In this document: piece after piece, positions 21,879-33,877 of the stretch | Layout of the letters: the number at the start of each line of letters is the position of its first letter | Position numbering within the stretch: position 1 is the first letter of the stretch | NCBI GenBank assembly: GCA_023374045.1 | Contig: CM041780.1 | Location: forward strand, 167,019,074-167,083,073 | Source of the DNA: Limonium bicolor | Lineage: Eukaryota; Streptophyta; Magnoliopsida; Caryophyllales; Plumbaginaceae | Direction of reading: 5' to 3' | Length of the DNA: 64,000 bases | Translations under genes and position numbers: made by a program | Notes under the pieces: generated by a model | Seen by the model: the letters and a program-made list of their open reading frames with translations, nothing else | Told to the model about the DNA's origin: nothing | The model's database searches: none

Positions 21879-24663
21879 CAACCTTAAAACCCTACAGTCA
21901 CCCACGTTTTTTTGGATCCAACAAGCAGCAATCCCCAACATTCTAATTCCTGGTGTCTGTCTGGTTCCCGTTTTCGTTGCTATTCCCGAGTTCAAACTCG
22001 AAACAAAAAAACCCATCGATCCTCCACTTCAATCCACGGTATCTGCCACCACCTTCATCCCCGATTCTCCTTCCCAGAAAACCAGACTTGCCTTCCTCGA
22101 ATGGTCGTCGACTGCTCTCGGCCTCACTCTCTTCTACTTCACTGACCGCTTCCTTGTTACCTCTACCTCTCCTCCGATCTCTCTCCAACCCTCGCCACCC
22201 TCTACCCTCTTACCCATGTTTGATTCCTGTTGCCATTACCTTCTATCCTCAGCATATTTTTTACGTTTTCGAACTCTGGAACGAAATAAAAGGACAACCA
22301 GGAAAGTGGCTCAATCTGCTCTTCGTTTTCACAGATCCTTGAATCATCCAGAACGCAATCGTAACTCCAGTTTTCGAAACGGAAATAAATATGGATTTCT
22401 CTTCGTTTTAAAACCGTTTTACATGTCATTCTTCAAATCCATCTCACCGGATGAACCCACGAGGTGAGGGTCGAATTATTGGCTTCGTCGGAGATGTATC
22501 CGATGCAGAGTGCTGAGTCTATCCTTCTGTTTTGTCCATCAGTGTTATATCACTTTGCTGCGTATTTAACTCACGAGTGCCTAGTCCAACATGGGTCGCA
22601 GAGAGAATTTGTGTGGAGCAAAAACACCGAGCCTCGATTTGTTTGTTGTCTCAATTTTACACATTATGGATCTTAAGCTCTCTCGTTCGATAGCTTGTAT
22701 ATATACGTGCTGCTGATGAATCTGGTTATATATTGTGAGAAGCTTGCCATCGGTCTGATGTCTATTTATCTTGAAATCGACCCGACACGGTCTAGTATAT
22801 ACTCTGGGAACATTTCATTTCTTTTCTCTGCTGCCTCGTCAATTTTCCGTTATTTCAGGTCTCCAAAAGAATGCTCAGGTAGTCGGGTTGTTTGTGAAAC
22901 AAGTTGCTCTCAGCCCTCACCTGAATCTCTGTAGGAATGAACCCTATCAGCGTGCACTGCAGTTTTGAAGGCGCTGTGAACAAACACTGTTTTCCCCAAT
23001 AATACTGATTCACATCATTCCCAACTTTCTTCTTGCTGCAATGATCTGATTATATGTTTGAATTTGACTCAGTTTTAGTTTTGTCTATGTTGTCGTTCTT
23101 TTCATTTTCTTTGCAGGAGGTTTCTGCTATCTTGGTCCTGGTATTTTCATCTCATCTGAATAATCTATGATGTTGCTTAGTCCAGTTGAGTTTAGGTGCT
23201 TTGTTCAATCTGCTTGATGTTTTTGAATATGCTCTCGGTTTTACTGCTTTGAGATCGTGGATGCTTTTCTTTAGTGCTTTCCACGACAGTCTAGACTTTG
23301 CAGCTGATTCGTTCTTTCAAGATGACTGCTATTTAATTAAATTCTTTAAGCTGTCAAATTGCCGGATTTATATCCGTGTTTGGGTATTACCCAATATACC
23401 ACATTGTTCGACAACCTATTCACCATAAGCCATCCCCAATATGATGCCGTTTGATTGCAGAGTTCTAGCTGCGACTCTGCTTATTCATTTTGTGCCTAAT
23501 GTGTATATATCTTACCATGCTGGCTTTCGTTTCTACCCCCTTACTCATTGAGGCTTGACCCGACTACTATTTGATTGTTCCCGTTGAATTTGCGAGCTGT
23601 TTTTTGTTATCTACCAGTTTAATCCCCATGTGCGAATAACCAGATTATTTGGATGTAATTGTTCATCCGTTCAATGTCTGATTTTATTTGGGTCGAGACT
23701 AGCACTGCTTCTTTTTCAAGTTTAGGTATATGTTAGGTCTCCCTGATGTCACGGGTCTACGATCTGGTTAGACCTTATGGTGGGTTCATGTTGCACATTG
23801 TAATTTTTATTTTCCTTTTTTCATTCATATTCATCATTTGTTGGCCGTATTTACCACTCACTGCTTTTGTTTATGCCTTGACCGAGGTACTTGTCAAATT
23901 GATGAGCTTGGCTGGTTTGCTTGGCTCGGATTCAACCTTGGATTGGCAAGTTGACCAGAGTTGTGCATTTTGGCTTGGCATCTGCTCCTTGTTGATCCGG
24001 TAGTCTTGTTGATTATTCATGATGAGATGAGATCAGAAGCCAATCAAGCTTGGAGTTTTTCTACATGCGTATATTTGGTTGAATGATAAACCGGGGGCAG
24101 GCCACCCCGTCGGTTAGTGTCCTATCTCATATAACCCTTACCGATTACACACCATCTCCAGCCTGCTTTCGTGTCCCTTATACAGCGATTGAGTTTGGAA
24201 TTTGATTTTAGCACAACTTTTATTCAAGTTTCTTTCGAAATCTATTTCCTTAGTGTTAACATCGGTGTTTAGTTTTATTTCATTCCTTTAAGTTTAGTTC
24301 GCAGTCTCTATCAACTTTGCTTGCTGTTCGTATGATCTTCCGCTCTCTCCTCGTCGGTCTCTCGCACTGCTATCTCTTATTCCATTGTTTTTTATTTTTT
24401 CCTCTACCCCTTTTTTTTTGATCTTTTAACCACATTTACTATGCCCTAGTTATTACTTTAGGGCCCCCAGCCATTAGGATATAGAGGGGTCCCCCTGGAC
24501 TGATAGGTCATTGACCAATCTCGTGGTGGTGACACCCCTAAACCCTAAACACACACACCTGAAACATGTATACTTTGTAATGTATAATAACAAATCTTCT
24601 CTAGGCCATTCGACTCCCCAAAATTCAAAATCCCTTACCAATATTCTAACCCAAACCAAATTT

Positions 24664-25050
24664 GGCCCATCAAGCCCACTTGGCCCATCAAGCCCACTCG
24701 TCCATCCACCCCACTCGGCCCATCAAGCCCACTCAGCCCATTAAACCCACTCGGCCCATTAAACCCACTCGGCCCGTTAAACCCCTCGCCCCCAGCCGCA
24801 CTTGGCCCATCCCCACTCGGTCCATCAAGCCCACTCGGCCCATTAAACCCACTCGGCCCATTAAACCCACTCGGCCCGTTAAACCCACTCGGCCCATCAA
24901 GCCCACTTGGCCCATCAAGCCCACTCGGTCCATCAAGCCCACTCGGCCCATCAAGCCCACTCGGCCCATCAAGCCCACTCGGCCCATTAAACCCACTCGG
25001 CCCATTAAACCCACTCGGCCCGTTAGCCCATTTAGTCCATTAAGCCCAAC
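24664..25050 (+). repeat. 18-bp tandem array (CCCACTCGGCCCATYAAR), 5' LTR
   Basis: About 20 head-to-tail 18-bp units have the form CCCACTCGGCCCATCAAG or CCCACTCGGCCCATTAAA, with CCCGTTAAA and TTGG variants. They are interrupted once at about 24782-24815. Because the unit length is a multiple of three and lacks stops, both strands read open as KPTRPI or GLMGRV repeats; this is not evidence of a protein. The 3' LTR copy (38730-39118) has a different order of variants. Confidence 0.9.
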
Positions 25051-25073
25051 CCTTGACCAAGGCCTAATCTGGT

Positions 25074-25190
25074 CTAACTTTGACTCGGTCCAACTTTGAC
25101 CAACTTGAACTTTGACCCAACTTTGACCCGCCTGCTTTGACCTTGACTGAATGCTGACTTTGACCCATCCAACTTTGACTCTGCTTGTCT
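25074..25190 (+). repeat. TTTGACC-rich short repeats in the 5' LTR
   Basis: Repeated AACTTTGACC and CTTTGAC units lie directly after the 18-bp array, followed by TTCAATTCAACC low-complexity sequence to about 25340. The same order occurs in the 3' LTR near 39145-39400. Confidence 0.7.
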
Positions 25191-26392
25191 TCTAATCCCG
25201 GCCCAAATTCAAGTTCAATTAGATTCAACCCAAGCCATTTCAATTCAACCTCTATTCAATTCAACCCAATGTCAACCCAACTCATTTCAATTCATCTCAT
25301 CTCAATTCAGTTTAATTCAATCCAATTCAATTCATCTAATCCAAACTCAATTTGTAAATCCCATTCAAACTCCAAAATTCTCTTTTCAAATTTCAAACAT
25401 TCATTTCATTCGAATTCCATAAGTTTTCTCAAATTTTCAAAGAAATCATTTTGTGGAATTTTAAAGGAAAAACTCTTCTCACATCACAGAAAACTCTTCT
25501 CAAAACGCAGAAAGTTCTTCTCACATATACAAAAAGTTTCCTCCTAAGAACATTTCTCAAAATCAGTGTTTCTTCATCGAGAATTCCGAACAACTTCAAA
25601 GATCTTCTAACTCGGTTTTCAAACTCAAAACTAAACCGTTTTCGGGGAACATGGGATGTCTAACACCTTCAAAGTACGTTTTCTTCCTAGTTAGGCATCA
25701 CTTGTCTCCCTTCCAAAATAAAAATCCGAGGCGGGGCACTGGGGTCATAACCTCCCTTGTCGCAGTCTAGATTTCTTTAGGCGGGGCCTTAGGGTGACAA
25801 ACCTCCCCTAATTGCAGCCTAGATTTTTACAAGGCGGGGTGCTAGGGAAGTAACGACCTTCCTAGCTGCAGCCGGGATTTTAGAATCGTCTAACTCCCTT
25901 CCACTCGATTTCAGTATTTTCAGTTTTTAATGTTTTAAAACCCGGGAGTTAGAGACGTTATTAGGGTTTGACCGAGAACATCTCATTCATGGTGTTTCTC
26001 TCTAAATCCTATATTTCGACATAAATTCATTGCCCCATCTCTCGAGCCTCGGCACTTACCATTAATTAAGTGTCGTGTTTGAGGGGGTACATAGGGTAAT
26101 CCCTCGGGATTATCCGCCCTTTTACAACAAAAATGACTTTTCGGTTTTAAACTTTAAGAGAGACGATTTTGACAATCATTCCTCCAAACAACTCAACCCA
26201 TCATCATCTCATTTCAAATCCCGAAATATCCCAAAACCTCAACTCTTTTCGAACCTCGAACCCAAAAAACCCAGGATCTCTCCCAAATTCCAATTGCCTC
26301 ACATACTCAAGTCATCATTCAAACTCCAATTCACCTTAAACTCAAATCATCTTGCAAATTCTAGCTTCTCTCAAGCTTCCAAAGCCTCATAG

Positions 26393-26935
26393 GCCCAAGC
26401 GCCTCACAGACTCGAACACTTCGATCTCTCCACCATTTTAAGATTCAAACGTCTCACAGGCCCGAGCGTCTCATAGACTTCGATATCTCTTTTCACCAAA
26501 CGTCTCACAGACCCGAGCGTCTCACAGACTAGCATCCAAACCCGAAACTTTTCGAAACTTCGAACCTTTCTAAATCTCGAACACCTCAAGTATCTTCAAG
26601 CTCCACAAACATCAAAACTTCCAAAACCCAAAAATTATGAACTACGTAAGGTCTGATCTCAATAAGGATTTGAGTACGTAGGCAACCCACATAGGGTGCG
26701 ACCCCACATCAATCAAAATGCCATTTTTCACTCAACCATCTCACCTCCAAACAACCCCGTATTGTCTCACAGACCCAAGCGTCTCACAGACTTTGTTATC
26801 CCAATGATTCGAATATCTCACAGACCAGAGCATCTCACAGACCTGTGCGTCTCATAGATCCGAATGTCTCACAGACTTCGATATCTCAAGGTTTCAAACG
26901 TCTCATAGACCCGAGCGTCTCACAGACTAAAACAT
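26393..26935 (+). repeat. Dispersed GTCTCACAGAC repeats in the 5' LTR
   Basis: About fifteen copies of GTCTCACAGAC or close variants (CTCATAGAC, CTCACAGGC) are spaced by short linkers such as CCGAGC. The core is a small inverted repeat (GTCT/AGAC). Matching copies lie at about 40440-40980. Confidence 0.75.
26638..26706 (+). repeat. TACGTA hairpin motif, copy 1
   Basis: CTACGTA, AGGTCTGAT, CTCAA, a 7-base loop, TTGAG, TACGTAG, then GGGTGCGACCC after a short linker. The arms CTACGTA/TACGTAG and CTCAA/TTGAG can pair, with AGGTCTGAT bulged. Other copies are at 26992, 32746, 40686 and 41034. Confidence 0.75.
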
Positions 26936-26989
26936 CCCATACATCAAACATCCCAGGAGGATTCAAGCATCTCCTAATAAACCTGAACT

Positions 26990-27055
26990 ACGTAAGGTCT
27001 GATCTCAACAGGGAGTTGAGTACGTAGGCAGCCCATCTAGGGTGCGACCCCATTC
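26990..27055 (+). repeat. TACGTA hairpin motif, copy 2
   Basis: The same hairpin as at 26638 with loop CAGGGAG, followed by CAGCCCATCTAGGGTGCGAC. The stem bases are unchanged while the loop differs, which favours a structural constraint. Confidence 0.75.
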
Positions 27056-27784
27056 CAAACAAAAAACCCCTTTTCCCCTCTGAGGTGGCTCTCATATCTC
27101 TTAAAACATTCAAACCTTCGGTTCCCACGAGCTTCAAACCATCAGACTCCAAGTCTTGTCTATTCATCAGTCCTACTTTCCCAAATCTTCATTCTATACT
27201 CATCCAAATTCCCCAATTCCCTCTTCTAGGCGCTGGTTTGGCAGAAAAGCTCGCCTCATCCACTCTCTCTCTATCATCCTAATCCTATCCTTGGCTTTTA
27301 ATGAATCTCTCTAAAAGGTTTTGAAAGAAGGTAATCCCGACAATTGGAGACCGAGGTTTCTCGGGCACCAATCCGAAGTCGTGGTCGTTGCCACTTCTAA
27401 GGGGTGTAACCCAGTGCGAACCCACAATAGAATCTCTGATCTGACCAGATAAGTCCTTCCATAGCAACAAATTCAGAGTCAATCAACGGTTCTTAGAACC
27501 CTTCTCTTCCCTTCCTAGTTCCTTAGGTCAAACTAGGTGGCGACTCTAGTCAATTCCGCCCTTAGGGCATAAGTCCGCGTGGAGCCCATTGAGAGCGGGT
27601 GTGGTGCTCACTAGCATTCCCCATAAGCTTTCTGGGAAAGACGGACGATGTAGTAGGCATTTGAGGGATGCCAGAATAACGGGTTTTCACCCTCCACAGA
27701 ATGGCATTTTCTAGGATCTAGGCTAATCAGTCAGACCATATTTAGATAGACCCCCCTCATACCGAAAAATCACCCTCCACAGAA

Positions 27785-27802
27785 TGGCGACTCTGCTGGG
27801 GA
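27785..27802 (+). other. Primer binding site of the Ogre-like element
   Basis: TGGCGACTCTGCTGGGGA begins three bases after the 5' LTR ends. Ogre elements are known for a tRNA-Arg-type PBS of this form. The junction CACCCTCCACAGAATGGC also occurs 80 bases earlier inside the LTR, at about 27691-27708. Confidence 0.82.
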
Positions 27803-30082
27803 AAACTTGAGTAAGTTTTTCTCAAAACTCAAGGAAGACTGAACTCCATTCAAAATTGTTGGGACTTCCCCACTTCTTTCAAAACCTTCAAGAGATTCAT
27901 TCCAAGCCTCTAGGATTATTCTACTCCACACTTAGAGTGTGTAGCTGATGAGGACAGCTAGGATTTGTTAAATCCTCAACAAACATTGCAACAATTGGGT
28001 TAATCATTAGCTCACGATTAGAAAGAGACACTTAGGATTGAATGAAGCTAACTTCCCTTCAGGTTAATAACAACCAATTGGAATTACCGCCTTCAAGACA
28101 AAACAGTTAGTAAATAGGGTTGCTTGTTCTTCTATGGTTTATTTACCGCATTCATATTATTGTTGCTTGTTGCGGGGTGAGACGGTCATGACCTACACCA
28201 TTACCGCTTTTACATTTACAAGTTGTGAGTGCATGGGTAGCTTAGGACATGCATTCCTCTGTGTCACCCCTATTTCCACGAGTCACGGCATCCCAATCGG
28301 TCCACGATTGATTTCCCATGAGTCGGGTCACTCACTGAGTGGTTAAGCCCGCGAGGCGAGACGGTCACCGACCTACGCCCTGAAGACTCATGATCCAAAA
28401 TTATCCTCCATATCCGAGTCCAAACCAGCATATAGTGAACCATGAGCCTTCAGTGTCCAGCTGCCTAATCCGGTGTCTAGGACGGGTTTTATGGGTAGTC
28501 ACCCCCTTGTATGCCGCCTGTCTGACCACCCTTCTGCCTTACCCTGAAGATTGCATGGGCTCAGTTCTCCATTGTTCCTCTGCACCACGGGTGTCTCTAA
28601 AGCCCAATGTCACGCTACACGTCCATAGCGGATCCCGTATTTACCGGATACCCATACATGGCACAACGTAGTCAGTAAATAATTTGGACTTTAGACACAC
28701 CTGACCGTGCAGATGACGAGAGACCCGTTCCCATGCAGTACTTCCCCGTTTCCCGAAAAGTGGGGTGTTGTCGGATCATCACTGGCCGTGGCGTATGTTT
28801 CCTTATCATCTCGGGTGTCCTGACCTTTCGAACTTAAGCACTCCGGACTTTCTTTATAACGTGCCCCGCAAGGGGCATAACAGAGAAAAACCCCGAGAGA
28901 TGATAGTGAAGGGACGATGGTTCCCCCGGTGACACGGAGCCATAATTGACCTGGAAAGTGATTATCCCAACATTAACACTTACAGCTCCACATTAAATAC
29001 AACCACGATTTACTTCTTGCTATACATGTGTGCAAACTATTTTTTCAAACTAACCTGTTTTAAAATGTTCGGAATTCTCTTTTGTATGTCTCTTAAGGCT
29101 TTCTCATGAGCTCGTTTAATTTTGAATCTCATCTAAACTTTACTCATAAATATTTACGGTTTTAAACCTGCCACTTCATTTTTAAAATGTTATTCCAAAA
29201 CAATTTTCAAAAGTTCAAAATAGGATTCGAAACCTACTTTTTACAACGAATTCAGACAACATCTTCACCACATTATTTCTTATGGTTTTTTTCGAAAACA
29301 GTTTTCAAAGTTGATTTTTCCCAAACGTATTTCAAAATAAATGACCTAGTTCCCATGTTGTGACCCACTATTCTTGAAGTTCAACCTACCTTCAAGAGCA
29401 GCAGTCATTACCGTGGAGCGTACTAGTCATTTCGTGTTTTCACAAAGTGGTGGATTTTCACATAAGATTTTTGTGCTCGATCATTCATCTTCCCTTTCTC
29501 AAAAACACCCTTCATTTCCCTCGTTGAAGCAAGTGAAGCAGCATGAAGATCGAGTACACGGTGTGAGCCAAAAGCCAGAAGCACACCAACCCGTGCAGCT
29601 AGCTGAGCGACATGAAGATTAGCAACACCTATTCGAGTTCGAACTGTTGAAAATCAGAGGAACACCACACCCGTTTTGTTGGGTCATGGTACTGCTTCAC
29701 CGCAAGCGCCCAAAGACGAGTAAGATGCCAACCGGGAGCCCGAAGGCGAGTGAGCAGCAAACCAGGAATCAGAGCGTGTGCAGTCAATTAGGGGCCTGAA
29801 GAAAGACCAGCAAAAGTTCAGAAGAGGTTTAGCTCAAAATTCCCCTTTTAATGACTTTTTAGAATTGATGATGTATAGGTTTTCCCCATGATTCTTTTCT
29901 CTCTTGTCCATTTCTGAATAGATTACATGTATAGGTTTATACATTCCCTTTGAATTTATTTAGATCAATGTGTATAGGGTTCCCCACTCCCTATTTTATT
30001 TGCGAATGATCGAGCGTCAAAGTTTATATTGAGAAAATCCACTACTTTGGAAACACGCGTTTTAAAATTATTTTCCAAAACT

Positions 30083-30213
30083 TGGTTTCTTTTGGCATGC
30101 ACGTATAATAAAAAGAACGAATAAGGGACGACCCCTCACATCTATATATCATTCATCAACTTTGCTTTATGGGGTGAAAATTCACGGTATCTACAGGAGG
30201 CACCCCCTAAATA
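30083..30213 (-). repeat. Inverted Ogre-like LTR start and PPT inside the interior
   Basis: On the minus strand, 30213 to 30083 reads TTTAGGGGGTGCCTCC (PPT-like), then TGTAGATACC, then a CACCCCATAAAGCAAAG stretch, AGGGGTCGTCCC and finally CGTGCATGCCAAAAGAAACC. These match in order the start of the flanking LTRs (TGTAGACACC, CCCCATAAAGCAAA, AGGGGTTGTCG, CGTGCATGCCAAAACGAAACC) with moderate divergence. It looks like the 3' LTR boundary of an older related element in opposite orientation. Confidence 0.7.
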
Positions 30214-32745
30214 AACAGCATTAACGAACGCAATCGAGCACGAAATAAACCGTATGCATTGCATTCATTACAAAAAGTCTGTGCATTCTTGGTCAGTTCA
30301 AATTCGACAAACATACACAAATCCTATCCACCTCAGAAAAATTTCAACATCATGTGTGTCATTGTCACCACACCACACACCGTCTTTCATCCCAATATCT
30401 CGACCGCCAAAGCCCAATCTCAGAGGGATAGAAAAGAAAACCGAGTTCAAACCTCTCCCAATCAGAATCACCATGCATGTCTGTGACCAAAAGGGAAAAG
30501 AGTGTGTCATACCGTGGGGCCACCATGCGGGAGTGGTCACTCCCTAAAATACCCAAGCCCCAAGAGCTAATCATCAGCCAAATACCATTTTGAAACGGCT
30601 TCTCTCACATCGTGCCCAACATTTAGACCATCTTCAGACCGACATTGACGGATTGAGCTTCATGGATCATCAACTGGAATCGACTCAAGCGAGACTAGGT
30701 GTAGCCTTACCACTCATGCATTGCATACACAAAGAAAAGAAAACAAAAACAACAACAAAAAACATTTGGTCAAAATTCAAAGTCAACCATCTTCATTCAT
30801 CGTTTTTCAGCATTTTATGCATCCTATACATAGTAATTCCGTATTACCACAATAGATTGCATCATAAATAGTCGCATTTGCATACACCCGTATCGAAACG
30901 ACACCTTTGGAAAAAAATCTTGAGGGATTGATTGAATAGAGTGCTTGAATCACTAAACTCTCGACCCGTCAATTCACACAAGGGTTTGATCAAAATCAGC
31001 ACCACAACAAAGTGAGTAGCGTGCGAAAAGCGGTATTTTCCCTTGAATTTCAAATGAGGGCGTTGGACAATCCGATGAGCGATAAGGGAAGGTAAAGAGA
31101 TTCCATGGAGTTAAAACCACGAGCGACATGTGTATTCCTTCAGCACATTGAGAGGCACAACTCGTAGTGAGATCGATGTCGATAAACAGGATATGAACTG
31201 TGATTCATGCAAAGATTCGAGAATAGTAAGAAAACAATCATTGACTAATGAGAATGACGAGGCACTTAGGAATCAAAATCTCCACAAAACCAAAAAAGCC
31301 TTGACTGCCCTGTACATGATCCCTTAGTGAGCCCCGCTGAGCCTTTCACGAAAAACTCTTTCTTCAAAAAAAAGAAACTCCACAACATGCCACCCCACAT
31401 ATACATACCTACCCTTGCAATAGAGGATCTCGAAGGAGCCGGAGCCATGGCCTCTCCCCCACCATCTTTCACAAAACAACAAATGAAATGTTCGAAGAAA
31501 CCAATGGGTCAATGCAACTCCAAAGCAAAATTCCAAAAAAGAACGCCAAAAATGTTCGAAAATTTCAACAAGTCAATGCAACTCCAAAGATGATGAGCCA
31601 AATGCAAATTTCAAAAGCAAAATGAGAAGAAAGTTCAAATCGAACATCAGAAGAGGCAAGAAGGAGAAATCCAAACCAAAAGGACCAATGATGTCCTAAA
31701 GAAACCGATAAGGGGTTATCAAAACCCGTCTAATCATTCCATCCATGGCAAAGGTGAAACATGTCCTCTATTGCACAAAAGCTCCACAATTCCCAAATAA
31801 ATCCCCCAGGCCCATGTGACATACATCATACCCCTCAGCCCCGTTATAACCCAATAAAAAACCTCTGACTCGTATGTCAATGAGCGTTAACTGAAAGTAT
31901 CGGATCTGAAACATGAATCATAAGCTCATACTTGTTATCAACATGTCCCGTCATCCCAAAGGGGACCTTGAGTGAATGAGTGTGACCTAATCCCATAAGG
32001 TCTTTAGAGTGCGAGTGACTCTTCGATTAAACTACCCAAATCGTATCAGCCTACCCCATTGCAGGTGAGGAATTTGTGAGGAACGGAAAGTTCATAACCT
32101 CGAAAAGAAATTCCCAGGAAAATACTGCTCTGAGCATCAAGAGTACCATCACGACATTAGCACACACACATACTCACGAGAGATTAACCCGCATCCCTCC
32201 ATGAGAGGAAAGTGATTCACGCATTCTAGTTCAACAATCACTCAAGATCGAACCAAAGATGTCTTATATTTGTAAACCTCATAGTAATAGAGATAGAACC
32301 GTACCTTCTCTTCAAAAATTGCATATGCATTTTGCATCTCTTCTAGCATTTAGTATTTGCATGCATCATAACCACTTCATTTCCAACATCCGACTAGTAA
32401 GAACTCTACCTAGTCTCGCTGAAAGTCGACTTCAGTTGCAGTTGTTGAAGCATAACTATAGATCAAAAGATGTCAACTAGAGCCATCACAGACCATCATC
32501 AAGCTACATCGAACCATCTCGGAGCCATCCTGGGCTATCCTCGAGCTACTTCAAACCAAACTAAAGCCATCCGAGGCCGTACGAAGACAATTCTAGAGCC
32601 ATCCAGCATTATGCTCGAGCCTCATTAACACCTTATCAAGAACCAAACTGGAGCCATGTGGGAGCCATCCTCAGACATTGAGACCATCCCTAGGGCTGCA
32701 CAGGAGCCATTTCCTCAACAAGGCCTAGCCCACAGAGTTTCGAAC

Positions 32746-32810
32746 TACGTCAGGTCTGATCTCAATACGGAATTGAGTACGTAGGCAGCCCGCCCAGGGT
32801 GCGACCATCT
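32746..32810 (+). repeat. TACGTA hairpin motif, copy in the interior
   Basis: CTACGTCAGGTCTGAT, then CTCAAT-ACGGA-ATTGAG, then TACGTAG and GGGTGCGACC. It is the same element as the two copies in each LTR, here in the internal region and in the same orientation; the left arm has one change. Confidence 0.75.
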
Positions 32811-33122
32811 CAAAAGAAAGTTCCCCTTTTGTTCCCCACTATCATTAAATGAAGCCATCCCGTAGCCTCCCCGGAGCCATCCCGAGCTATCCCGGAGCCA
32901 TCTCGAAGAACCTAAAGCCGTAATTGACCATACCAAAACCATTCATCCATAACAAAAAAAATTGTCAAACACAACACAATCCACCAATCACATCAATCCA
33001 CCATTCGACTCAAAATCCAAAACAAGTCGAAACCCACCAACCATCCCGAAAATCTCAATCCAAATTGAAACCCACCAACGATCCCGAAAATCCCCATTCG
33101 AATCGAAACCCACCAACCATCC

Positions 33123-33435
33123 GAGTCGTTGCTCACAAGGGAGTCACATGTTAAACCGGAGCCATCCGATCATACCGGAGCCCTCGGATCATATCGAAGC
33201 CAAACCCATCAACCATCCCAGAGTCGTTGCTCACAAGGGAGTCACATGTTAAACCGGAGCCATCCGATCATACCGGAGCCCTCGGATCATATCGAAGCCA
33301 AACCCATCAACCATCCCAGAGTCGTTGCTCACAAGGGAGTCACATGTTAAACTGGAGCCATCCGATCATACCGGAGCCCTCGGATCATATTGAAGCCAAA
33401 CCCATCAACCATCCTAGAGTCGTTGCTCAGAAGGG
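33123..33435 (+). repeat. 98-bp tandem repeat array
   Basis: The marker GAGTCGTTGCTCA starts at 33123, 33221, 33319 and 33417, an exact 98-bp period. Each unit contains GGGAGTCACATGT, a CATCCGATCATACC segment and CCCTCGGATCATAT. The first two units are almost identical; the last diverges and breaks off. Confidence 0.9.
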
Positions 33436-33877
33436 AGTCACATGTCAAACTGGGGTCATTCGATCATACCAAAGCCATTGATCATATCAGAGCCATTCGG
33501 CCATATCAAAACCACCGAGTTCCCAAAATCGCTCATTCACAAAAAAACCATCCATTCAAAAACCAATCACAAAATCACAAAAACCAAAACCAAAAACTCA
33601 GGAGCCATACCGGAGTCATCTTGAAATTCTGGAGCCAAGAGTCCTACCAAATCCCGAAACTATAGTGCACATCGAGCGAGACTGTTAAGACAAAACCAAA
33701 ACACAAGTCCCACACTGACAAAGTCAAGGGCCACATCAACAAAAAAACATTCGACTATCACATCCCTCACAATAGCAACCGAAAAGCATCCAATCCCAAA
33801 TCAATCCACAATCAAAGTCATCCTCAAATCAACCACTCAGAACAACGAGTTTCGTACAACTCAATCAAAGTATTATA

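Larger units (their letters stand above)
20706..27781 (+). repeat. 5' LTR of the Ogre-like element (7,076 bp)
   Basis: It runs from TGTAGACACC to CACCCTCCACA. U3 spans about 1.2 kb to a TATA box at 21871; the rest (about 5.9 kb) would be R and U5. Contents in order: two tRNA-like Pol III box pairs, TATA box, a long stop-free frame (21871-22466), the CCCACTCGG tandem array, TTTGACC-rich sequence, GTCTCACAGAC repeats and two TACGTA hairpins. It differs from the 3' copy by small indels and by two local blocks (20920-20970 and 22168-22205). Confidence 0.9.

Noticed and set aside
24530..24552. Telomere-like CCCTAAACCCTAAAC
   Set aside because: Only two repeats, part of the LTR (also at about 38600), so not an interstitial telomere.
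24662..25099. Long open frames on both strands encoding KPTRPI and GLMGRV repeats (also 38728-39171 and 38799-39233)
   Set aside because: They are by-products of an 18-bp tandem repeat without stops in either strand, and are not supported by any domain or start context.
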